A stretch of DNA of 64,000 nt from an uncultured Bacteroidota bacterium. Its GTDB lineage: Bacteria; Bacteroidota; Bacteroidia; Chitinophagales; Chitinophagaceae. A model generated the notes under the pieces. The model did not search any database and was not told the DNA's origin. It saw only the letters and a list, made by a program, of their open reading frames with translations. Position 1 is the first letter of the stretch. The number at the start of each line of letters is the position of its first letter. Below, one piece after another: positions 1 to 7,953 of this stretch. The stretch is from assembly GCA_903824665.1 (NCBI GenBank), contig CAIJXT010000035.1, forward strand, positions 30,964-94,963, written 5' to 3'. The translations under genes were made by a program, and so were the position numbers.

Positions 1-3000
1 TAGCCGCCGGGTGTGGCTATTCCGGATGAGCTGCCGGACCCACCAGCAAGAAAAACATTGCCTGAGTCATCTACTGCAACTGCCTGACCGTCTTCAGCGC
101 CCGTACCGCCGAAATAGGTGCCCCATTGTCTTACTCCGGCATTAGTGAATTTTGCGAGATATGCATCGAAGCTGCCATCGTAAGTAGCCTTATGGGAACC
201 CGGAGTTGCGATATTAAACGAACTGAATGCGCGCCCTGCCAGATATACGTCGCCCAATGAACTTGTGGCAATTGAATAACCGTAATCGGCACTGTTACCA
301 CCATAATACGTAGCCCATTGGCATGCGCCACTGCTATTAAATTTAGCCAGAAAGGCGTCAAAAACACCTCCGAAAGATGTCTGATGAGCACCTGTAGTAG
401 CAATGCCGGATGTGCTTCCCGTTTCGCCTGCAATAAAAACATTGCCTGCGGCGTCGACCGCTAATGAAGAAACACCTTCGTTACCACTGCCACCAAACAA
501 TGTGGCCCACTGCCGAACACCGGAGCTATTAAATTTCACAAGGAAGGCATCAAAACTGCCGCCGCCAAATGTGGTCTGGTGTGCTCCAGCAGTTGCTATA
601 CCCGTTGCGCTTGCCGATTTGCCAGCGATGTACACATTCCCGGCATTATCGACGGCAACAGCATAAGCATTATCCTGAAGACTGCCTCCGCAATAAGTTG
701 CCCACAGTCTTTGAATCACTACTGTGTCAACTGCGGCATTGACAGTCAGTGATTTCGTTGCACTGGCACTGCCACAAGCATTGGTGACTGTGTAAGAAAT
801 GGTCGCACTGCCAACAGCTATACCAGTTACGATACCGGTACTGCCTACGGTTGCTATTGCGGTGTTAGATGATGACCACACACCGCCAGGGGTGGTGTTA
901 GACAAAGTTATGTTAGCGCCAACATCAAATGTTGATGCACCCGTGATAGTACCGGGAGAGGGCAGGTTGCCGAATTTCATAACGGTGGCTTTTCCGCTCA
1001 AGCTATTATCTGAGAAAGCCACAATAGGTGTGCCAATGTTATTAATTGCAATTGAAATCCAGAAAGCCCCGCCAGCAGATGCGGGCGCACCACCGACTGT
1101 CATCCAACTGCTTCCATTATACTTCATCACACTGGCTTTGTTGCCTCCGTTACTTCTGAATGATACATAGGGGGTTCCAGCATAGTCTATCGCGATCGCT
1201 GGCCATGCGTCAGCTTCAGTACCTTCACCAAAACCTGGGGATCCCACTGTTGTCCAGTTTGTCCCATCATATTTTTTTACAGTGATTTTGTTTCCCAGGG
1301 GCATGTCCCAGTAAGACACATAGGGCGCGCCGCTACCGTCTAGTGCCAGATAAGTATAACTGACACTACCAGTTGAAAAACCTGCAGCACCAACCGTTTC
1401 CCATGTCGTTCCATTGAACTTCATTACCGTAGCCTTATCGCCATTGGCTCCATCCATAAAAGCAAGATAGGGTGTACCGCTGCTATTTAATGCTAGAGAT
1501 GTGGTACTTATCGGCCCGGGCGTGAAACCCGCGCCACCTATTGCCACCCAAACAGATCCATTAAACTTCATTACCGATGCTTTACCGCTTAATCCCATAT
1601 CTCTGAACGCAACATACGGTGTACCACTATTATCAATCGCAAGAGAAGAATAGAATGCAATACCAGCAGAGATTCCGGGAGGTCCAACTGTTATCCAATT
1701 AGTACCATCATACTTCATGACTGTGGCCTTTCCCGAGTTTCCATCATCTTGAAATGATATATAGGGTGTGCCGCTTGCGTCTACTTTAATCGAAGTCCAA
1801 TAAATTGAACCAGCCGAAAAACCAACACTGCCAACAGTTTCCCAAACACTGCCGTTATATTTCTTGACAGTAGCTTTATTTCCTGCGCTATTGTCCCTGT
1901 AAGCCACAAACATAGTGCCGCTGGCATCTGTGGTAACTGATGTATGTTCCATCCCTCCAGTTGAGAAACCTGCTATTCCAACAGCCTGCCACAAACTACA
2001 GGGTGTAACAACCGGGTTTATACTTACCGCCTTCACCGCACTCACACTCCCGCAAGTATTGCTCACCGTATAAGATATAATCACACTCCCGGCAGCCACA
2101 CCACTCACCACACCCGTACTGCCCACTGTTGCTATCGCTGTATTTGAAGATGACCAGGTGCCACCTGTGATAATGTTAGCGAGTGTAATATTAGCGCCAG
2201 CATCCACGGTTGATGGGCCGGTAATAACGCCTGCCGACAGGTCACCACAACCATTAAATTTCACAAGGAATGCGTCGCGTCCGCCACCGCCATAGGCGAC
2301 TTGATGGCTTCCGGATGTTGAGATCGAAGCTGTGCTGGTAGTGAAGCCGGCCATATATGCGTGCCCTGTTGCATCGATCGCAATTGAGCGGCCCTCGTCA
2401 TTACCCGCGCCACCAAAATAGGTTCCCCACTGCCGTTGGCCGGCTCCGTTGAATTTGGCAAGGAAGGCATCGCTGCTACCTCCGCCATAGGCCGTCTGGT
2501 GTGACCCTGCCGTTGCAATTGCGGATGAGCTAGCAGTCCATCCTGCCAGGTACACATTTTGGTATAGATCAGTTGTTGTTACCCACCTTATATCCGAAGA
2601 AGCGCCACTGGTACCGCCATAGTATGTTCCCCACTGACGAATTCCGTTCGTATTAAACTTGACAAGGTAAACACCAGCCGTACCTTTTACCACCTGGTAC
2701 GCCCCGGCCGTGGAAATGTTTGATGAGCTGTTAGTGTAGCCAGACATATATACGTTACCGGCATTGTCTGTCGCCAAAGAATGTGCGTCGTCTTCGCTGC
2801 TGCCGCCAAAATATGTCCCCCACTGCCGCTCACCAGCCTCGTTGAATTTTACGAGAAACGCGTCTGAATTAGAAGAGCCCACTACTGCAAGGCTGGAAGA
2901 CATGTGTGTTCCCTCCGTGGCTATCCCAGTCAGGCTGTTAGTTCGTCCTGCCAAATAAACGTTTCCACTTCCATCTGTTGCGACACATGGGGTATATTCT

Positions 3001-6000
3001 TCGCCGGAGTTGCCATAATAAGTGGCCCATTGACGCACACCTGATCCGTTAAATTTCACCAGGAAGAGATCGTAAACACCTCCGAATGTTGCTTGTTGCG
3101 CTCCAGCGGTAGCTATTCCCGATGAGCTGTTTGTATATCCGGCCAGGTACACATTGGTGCCGTTTGTCGCCAGGGCTGCAATGTCACAATTTTCCGCCCC
3201 GCTGCCGCCGTAATAAGTGGCCCACATTTTCGCTCCGGAGCTGCTGTATTTCACTACAAAAACATCAGATGTTCCACTCAGGCTGGTCTGGTAAGCGCCG
3301 GTAGTCGCTATCCCCGAAGAGCTCTGCGTCTGGCCTGACAAGAGAACATTGCCGTCTGCATCTATAGCAACTGAGGTATTCGTCTCTGCACTGCTCCCAC
3401 CAAAATAGGTAGCCCATAACAACAAACCACTGCTATTAAATTTGGCGAGATATGCGTCTAAACTTCCTCCAAATACAGTTTGGCTCGCCCCTGACGTGGC
3501 TATCCCTGACGTGCTGTTTGTATAACCGCTCATGTAAACATTGCCTGCCTGATCTATAGCTACATTATGTCCGAAGTCGAACGCAGTGCCACCCAGGTAG
3601 GTAGCCCATATAGCGGTAGCAAATGAAGGCGGCGGTGGGGTAGTCACTGTAATTGCTTTTGTAGCGTTTGCCACCCCGCATCCGTTGCCGACTACATAGG
3701 ATATAGTCACACTTCCGTTAACCACACCCGTCACTACGCCGCTGCTATTCACCGACGCTATTGCACTGTTAGATGAACTCCACGCGCCACCGGATGCAGA
3801 ATTTGACAATGTAATAGTCGCTCCTGCATCAACCGAAGCCGGCCCGGTGATAGCCCCCGCATTTGGCAACGGCTGTACTGTCACCACCGCTGTGGCCGTT
3901 CCAGGGCCCGATGTATAGCTGATAGTAGTGGTGCCCGCCGACAGGCCCGTTACAAGCCCTGCACTTACAGTTGCTACACCTTCATTGCTGCTGCTCCACG
4001 TTCCGCCTGGGTTTCCATTGTCGAGTGCTGTTACGCTTCCCACACACACATTCAGCCCACCCGTGATCGGCACAAGCCCTGCATTTACGGTTATACTTTG
4101 CGTAGCCACTGCACTGCCACATCCGCTGGTTACTGTATATGAGATAGTGGCCATACCCGCGGATACGCCGGCCACAACACCACTACCACTTACAGAAGCG
4201 ATCGCCGCATTCGACGAGCTCCACACACCACTTCCCGCGGTATTGGTAAGCGCCAGCGTTCCACCCACAGCTAGTGAGCTTCCGCCCATTATCGTTCCCG
4301 CATCCGGCCCGGTCGTCACTGCGATCGACTTGGTTATATAGCATCCCGAGCTTGTCAATTTATAGGTGATGATCGCATCACCCGTAGCTATGCCCGCTAC
4401 CACTCCCGAAGATAAATGCACGGTAGCCGCAGCAGTATTGCTGCTGCTCCAGGTGCCGCCTGCTGTGGCATTGGTGAGCGATATTGTTGCCGCCGGACAT
4501 ACTGCCGATAGGCCACCTATAGCTGCTGGCAAGCCCTGTACGGTGATGGTTGCTGTTTTGTAACAACCGCCTTCCAGCATGTACGATATCACTGCTGTAC
4601 CGGCGCTTATACCTGTTGCCAATCCGGTACCTGCATCTACAGTGGCTCTGCCGGGCAGGCTGCTGCTCCAGGTGCCGCCAGTCGTTTCATTGCTCAGTGT
4701 CGTGGCATCACCCACACACATGCTCAGTGTGCCGGTGATGGACGCAGGTATGGGGTTTACTGTTACCTCGCGCTGCGCGGTGCAGCCGGTGCTGGTAACA
4801 CGGTAGGTGATGTTGGCTGTACCCGCACTGATACCTGAAACCGAGCCTGTGGTTACATTGATCGCAGCTACTGCTGCATTGCCTGTGCCCCAGGTGCCGC
4901 CACCAGTGCTGTTGGTAAGCGTAGTGGTGGCGCCGGTGCATAGCACTGCTGTGCCCCCTATGGTTGCAGGAGGTGTAGATACATTTTGCGTGCGTGTGTT
5001 GTAGCAGCCCGGGCTTACCATGTAGGTAATTGTTGCCGAGCCTGCACTGACACCGGTCACAATACCGGTGGTGTTATCTATTGTCGCTTTGGCAGTATTG
5101 CTGCTGGCCCATGTGCCGCTTGTCACGGTATTGGCCAGACCCACAGTGGCTGCAGGACATACTGCTGTTGGGCCGGTAATGGCAGGCATGGCTGCGTTTA
5201 CGGTTACATTGGTGATTACAAAACAGCCGGTGCCTGTGCTGTAAGAAATATTTACAGTACCCACCGTCACACCGCGGGCTAGGCCGGACGTCGGGTTGAT
5301 CACTACCTTGCTGTTGCTGGCACTCCATGTGCCTCCCGGTACCGGGTTGGTCAATATGACCACATTGGGGCCTACACAGATGGTGGGCGTGCCCACATTG
5401 GCCGAAGGGCCGGCATTGACGGTAACCACTACAGGGGTGGCTGCGCAACTGCCTATGGCGTAGCTGATAGCCGCATTGCCCGCGCTGATGGCTGTGACAA
5501 CGCCTGTAGCAGCATCGACCGATGCTACTGCAGTATTGCTGCTCACCCATACCTTTCCTGATGCGGCGGCATTGAGTGTGGTGGTATTGCCGGGGCATAG
5601 TGCCAGTGTACCTGAGATGGCTGCTGGAGCGGCTGTGACAGTAACAACAGTTGTTCTGAAACAGCCTGTAGCAAATGCGTAGCTGATCACCGATGTGCCT
5701 GCTGATATGCCTGTTACCAGGCCAGTAGTGGCATTGACAGTAGCCCGAGCTGTATTGCTGCTGCTCCATGTGCCGCTGCCATCGCTGGTCAAAGCGGTAG
5801 TACCGCCGATACATGTAGAGGTAGTGCCACTGATGGCGGCTGGCAGCGGGTGCACTGACACTTCGTAAGTGGCACGGCAGGTGCCGCCAAGGGTGTATGA
5901 CAGGAGTGCGGTGCCTGCTGCAGCACCGGTCACGATACCTGTAGATGTCGTTACGGTAGCATTGGTAGAGCCTGATGTCCATACCCCTCCTGCGGGGCTG

Positions 6001-7445
6001 CAGGAGAGCGTTACCGTACTGCCCTGACATAGCAATGCGGGGCCGCTGATGGTGCCCGGCAGGGGCTGCACGGTGATGAGCAATGTTTTGAAGCAGCCGG
6101 GGCTAACAGTATAAGTAATATAGGATGTGCCTGCGCTTAATGATGATACGAGGCCGGAGGCAGGGTTTACTGTAGCCACAGCGATGTTGCTGCTGCTCCA
6201 TGTGCCACCGGTCACGGGGTGCGACAGGCTCGTAGTGGCTCCAGCACAAATTGTGGCTGTACCTGTTATTGCTACTGCTACGCTGTTAATAGTAACCTGG
6301 GTACTGCTGGTGCAGCCTGCACCTACGGTGTAAATAATGTTAGCAAGTCCTGCGCTAACACCCGACACCACGCCGGTAGAGAGGTTCACGCTGGCTTTAT
6401 CTGCGGCATCGCTGCTCCATGTACCGCCCGATGTGGCATTGCTGAGTGTGGTGGTTTGTCCTACACACACCACTGCTGTGCCGGTATTGGCACCTATGCC
6501 CGAGTTCACGGTGACAGTAGCGGTGTTGGCGCAACCAGTGCTGATAATATAACTGATGGTAGCCATACCATCGCTGAGCGCGCTCACTACACCTGTGGTG
6601 GAGATTGAAGCTACAGCAGGGTTGCTGCTGCTCCATGCGCCACCGGGAGTGCCCGATGTGAGTGCTGATGTATTACCGGTGCATAGTGTTGTAGTGCCAA
6701 CAATAGCACCCGGTGAACTATTGACTGTGACCTGTGCCACCCTGCGGCAGCCTGTGGGCAGGGTGTAACTGATGGTTACAAGGTAGTAAGAAGTAAGCCC
6801 TCCGGATACTGTGGTCATGGTTCCGGATACCGGATCTATCAATGCCACGCTGGTGTTTCCGCTTATCCATGTACCGCCGGCAGGTGCCGAGGTGAGTGTG
6901 GTAGCAGCACCGGGGCACACTGCACCGGGATTGGAAATAGGTGCCGGTAACGGATTGACCGTAATCTCGCGGGTAACGAAGCAACCCGAAGCAGTGACCC
7001 GGTAGGTGATGAGTGCGGTACCGCCGCCTACTCCTGTCACCTTTCCATTGGGCACCACAGTAGCTATGCTGGTATTGCCGCTGGCCCATGTACCTGCGGT
7101 ACCCATGGAGTTGGAGAGATTAGTGAAGGCTTCTTCACAGATCACATCGGCACCGGTTATGGCCGGTGGCTGCGTGAATACGGTGACAACGCGCGTGAAA
7201 GTAGCCCCGGGCAGGTTGTAGCTGATGAGTGCTGTGCCGGCCAGGTTGCCGGTAATAATGCCGGTGGCTGGATTAACCGAGGCTACCCCTGCATTACCAC
7301 TGCTCCATGTTCCACCAGAGGTATCAATAGTAAATGTGGTATTGAGGCCGGTGCAAACTGTGGCTGTGCCGGAGATGGTGGTGGCATAACTTACCAATGC
7401 GCCATGCAAAAGCATGGCTATAGCCAGGAGGTAGATTTTTTTCAT
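1..7445 (-). CDS. Giant secreted Ig-like / beta-propeller repeat protein (5' part, runs off left edge)
   Basis: An open frame starts at ATG 7445 with a signal peptide of about 21 residues (basic MKKIY, then a hydrophobic core) and stays open to base 1, giving about 2,481 residues with no stop seen in the stretches I translated. Order of repeats: about 17 bacterial Ig-like (Big_2-type) domains of about 73 residues (residues 22-1265) with the recurring core GGTWSSSNTAIATV; SBBP-type propeller repeats with the core YYGGSG and AVDxxGNVYxAG (1270-1737); one Ig domain; about seven repeats with the core MKYNGSNW and SGTPYVAF (1805-2160); one Ig domain; then SBBP repeats again. Such proteins are surface or secreted adhesin-like molecules, usually ending in a T9SS sorting domain, which would lie outside the window. 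No enzymatic domain is visible. Function beyond extracellular display is inference. Confidence 0.85.
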   Translation of the reverse strand, partial: MKKIYLLAIAMLLHGALVSYATTISGTATVCTGLNTTFTIDTSGGTWSSGNAGVASVNPATGIITGNLAGTALISYNLPGATFTRVVTVFTQPPAITGADVICEEAFTNLSNSMGTAGTWASGNTSIATVVPNGKVTGVGGGTALITYRVTASGCFVTREITVNPLPAPISNPGAVCPGAATTLTSAPAGGTWISGNTSVALIDPVSGTMTTVSGGLTSYYLVTISYTLPTGCRRVAQVTVNSSPGAIVGTTTLCTGNTSALTSGTPGGAWSSSNPAVASISTTGVVSALSDGMATISYIISTGCANTATVTVNSGIGANTGTAVVCVGQTTTLSNATSGGTWSSDAADKASVNLSTGVVSGVSAGLANIIYTVGAGCTSSTQVTINSVAVAITGTATICAGATTSLSHPVTGGTWSSSNIAVATVNPASGLVSSLSAGTSYITYTVSPGCFKTLLITVQPLPGTISGPALLCQGSTVTLSCSPAGGVWTSGSTNATVTTSTGIVTGAAAGTALLSYTLGGTCRATYEVSVHPLPAAISGTTSTCIGGTTALTSDGSGTWSSSNTARATVNATTGLVTGISAGTSVISYAFATGCFRTTVVTVTAAPAAISGTLALCPGNTTTLNAAASGKVWVSSNTAVASVDAATGVVTAISAGNAAISYAIGSCAATPVVVTVNAGPSANVGTPTICVGPNVVILTNPVPGGTWSASNSKVVINPTSGLARGVTVGTVNISYSTGTGCFVITNVTVNAAMPAITGPTAVCPAATVGLANTVTSGTWASSNTAKATIDNTTGIVTGVSAGSATITYMVSPGCYNTRTQNVSTPPATIGGTAVLCTGATTTLTNSTGGGTWGTGNAAVAAINVTTGSVSGISAGTANITYRVTSTGCTAQREVTVNPIPASITGTLSMCVGDATTLSNETTGGTWSSSLPGRATVDAGTGLATGISAGTAVISYMLEGGCYKTATITVQGLPAAIGGLSAVCPAATISLTNATAGGTWSSSNTAAATVHLSSGVVAGIATGDAIITYKLTSSGCYITKSIAVTTGPDAGTIMGGSSLAVGGTLALTNTAGSGVWSSSNAAIASVSGSGVVAGVSAGMATISYTVTSGCGSAVATQSITVNAGLVPITGGLNVCVGSVTALDNGNPGGTWSSSNEGVATVSAGLVTGLSAGTTTISYTSGPGTATAVVTVQPLPNAGAITGPASVDAGATITLSNSASGGAWSSSNSAIASVNSSGVVTGVVNGSVTISYVVGNGCGVANATKAITVTTPPPPSFATAIWATYLGGTAFDFGHNVAIDQAGNVYMSGYTNSTSGIATSGASQTVFGGSLDAYLAKFNSSGLLLWATYFGGSSAETNTSVAIDADGNVLLSGQTQSSSGIATTGAYQTSLSGTSDVFVVKYSSSGAKMWATYYGGSGAENCDIAALATNGTNVYLAGYTNSSSGIATAGAQQATFGGVYDLFLVKFNGSGVRQWATYYGNSGEEYTPCVATDGSGNVYLAGRTNSLTGIATEGTHMSSSLAVVGSSNSDAFLVKFNEAGERQWGTYFGGSSEDDAHSLATDNAGNVYMSGYTNSSSNISTAGAYQVVKGTAGVYLVKFNTNGIRQWGTYYGGTSGASSDIRWVTTTDLYQNVYLAGWTASSSAIATAGSHQTAYGGGSSDAFLAKFNGAGQRQWGTYFGGAGNDEGRSIAIDATGHAYMAGFTTSTASISTSGSHQVAYGGGGRDAFLVKFNGCGDLSAGVITGPSTVDAGANITLANIITGGTWSSSNTAIATVGSTGVVSGVAAGSVIISYTVSNTCGSVSAVKAVSINPVVTPCSLWQAVGIAGFSTGGMEHTSVTTDASGTMFVAYRDNSAGNKATVKKYNGSVWETVGSVGFSAGSIYWTSIKVDASGTPYISFQDDGNSGKATVMKYDGTNWITVGPPGISAGIAFYSSLAIDNSGTPYVAFRDMGLSGKASVMKFNGSVWVAIGGAGFTPGPISTTSLALNSSGTPYLAFMDGANGDKATVMKFNGTTWETVGAAGFSTGSVSYTYLALDGSGAPYVSYWDMPLGNKITVKKYDGTNWTTVGSPGFGEGTEADAWPAIAIDYAGTPYVSFRSNGGNKASVMKYNGSSWMTVGGAPASAGGAFWISIAINNIGTPIVAFSDNSLSGKATVMKFGNLPSPGTITGASTFDVGANITLSNTTPGGVWSSSNTAIATVGSTGIVTGIAVGSATISYTVTNACGSASATKSLTVNAAVDTVVIQRLWATYCGGSLQDNAYAVAVDNAGNVYIAGKSASATGIATAGAHQTTFGGGSFDAFLVKFNSSGVRQWATLFGGSGNEGVSSLAVDAAGNVFIAGETGSTSGIATTGAHQTSFGGVFDAFLAKFNSSGACQWATYYGGNSADYGYSIATSSLGDVYLAGRAFSSFNIATPGSHKATYDGSFDAYLAKFTNAGVRQWGTYFGGTGAEDGQAVAVDDSGNVFLAGGSGSSSGIATPGG
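965..2030 (-). repeat. Third repeat type, about 48 residues per unit
   Basis: About seven units carry the core KATVMKYNGSNWxTVG, then SAG and SGTPYVAFRD. The pattern looks like a propeller or sialidase-like blade. It sits between two single Ig-like domains, at 2035-2230 and 740-960. Confidence 0.65.
2235..3640 (-). repeat. SBBP-type beta-propeller repeat block
   Basis: Repeats of about 55-60 residues share the core ATYYGGSG, then AVDxxGNVYLAG and SSGIATxGAxQ. A second block with the same unit occupies bases 1-720. These are typical seven-bladed-propeller building blocks of secreted Bacteroidota proteins. Confidence 0.75.
3650..7385 (-). repeat. Tandem array of about 17 Ig-like (Big_2-type) domain repeats
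   Basis: The unit is about 220 bp. At protein level each has a start like AGTITGxxxVCxG, a middle GGTWSSSNTAxATV, then GxxTGxxxGxxxISY and a Cys-Gly pair. Units are diverged at DNA level, so this is an old array rather than a fresh duplication. Confidence 0.85.
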
Positions 7446-7634
7446 AAGGTGTGTTTGTACTCGGGTAATTTTGATGTTAAGATGTAAAAATATGACATAG
7501 AAAGGAGATGTCAAAATAATAATAAATTAAGAAAATAGAATTTGAATGGTGGGAAAATTGTTTTGCATTAGCCCGATTGGACTTTTCTTGATCACAGCTG
7601 CACTAATAGTATGGCAAACGAGTTAGGCAAAAAA
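7446..7634. other. Upstream region of the giant repeat gene
   Basis: AT-rich non-coding stretch. I found no TAnnTTTG box on the minus strand. A run of nine A residues at 7629-7637 gives the adjoining terminator a perfect U-tract on the minus strand. Confidence 0.4.
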
Positions 7635-7682
7635 AAAGGAGACAAACAGGGGTTGATTCCAGTTTGTCTCCTTCTGTGCGGC
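7635..7682. repeat. Left copy of 48-bp direct repeat (putative att site; displaced tRNA-Leu terminator)
   Basis: It matches 39366-39413 at 46 of 48 bases in the same orientation; the differences are at 7655 and 7661. It contains a perfect 10-bp stem, GGAGACAAAC (7638-7647) with GTTTGTCTCC (7662-7671), and ends with GTGCGGC, the 3' tip of the tRNA-Leu gene at 39408. On the minus strand the stem is followed by nine T, so this copy looks like the original tRNA terminator pushed away by integration. Similarity stops right after 7682. Confidence 0.7.
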
Positions 7683-7741
7683 GGGGTTGTCAATGTTCGA
7701 ACTATTTTATGGAGGATTTGAAATCCATAGAGGAGTTTTGA
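7683..7741 (+). pseudogene. Short coding tail that would complete the recombinase frame in an excised circle
   Basis: If 39413 is joined to 7683, the recombinase frame stays open for 19 more codons and stops at TGA 7739-7741. The predicted tail contains CSNYFMEDLKSIEEF. In the integrated state the fragment has no start of its own. The frame join was worked out by hand. Confidence 0.4.
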
Positions 7742-7850
7742 CCATAGCAAGACAATAGCCGCCAAAACAAAAATACCATGCGGCTGTATCCACTACGATC
7801 CCTCACGTAAACCCTTAATCCCAGAAGTAAATTGCAAGACATGCATAAAG

Positions 7851-7869
7851 CAGCCGCTGGCTGCGGCTG
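7851..7869. terminator. GC-rich hairpin downstream of the amidase gene
   Basis: CAGCCGC (7851-7857) pairs with GCGGCTG (7863-7869) around a 5-base loop. It lies about 85 bases past the amidase stop. The following T-tract is weak, so terminator function is uncertain. Confidence 0.3.
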
Positions 7870-7879
7870 AAGCAATTGA

Positions 7880-7942
7880 ATGAACCCTATGGTACAAATC
7901 TCGAACTGGTTTGGTGAGGATTTGAAAAGGTTAGCGGCGTAA
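7880..7942 (+). pseudogene. Second copy of the recombinase-tail-like fragment
   Basis: This 20-codon frame (ATG 7880, TAA 7940-7942) encodes a peptide containing QISNWFGEDLKRLAA. It resembles the tail at 7691-7741 (Q-x-S-N-[YW]-F-x-E-D-L-K), with shared DNA around tcgaact and gaggatttgaaa. It may be the remnant of an earlier integration at the same tRNA end. It is too short to call as a gene. Confidence 0.3.
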
Positions 7943-7953
7943 TATTGCTTTTA

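Noticed and set aside
5074..6030. A 318-codon minus-strand frame inside the giant repeat gene
   Set aside because: It is in another phase of the same repeats, rich in His, Arg and Cys, and the true frame is continuous through the region.
3650..7385. Possible CRISPR array because of regular spacing
   Set aside because: The units are about 220 bp, diverged, and translate into Ig-like domains; there are no short identical repeats and no cas genes.
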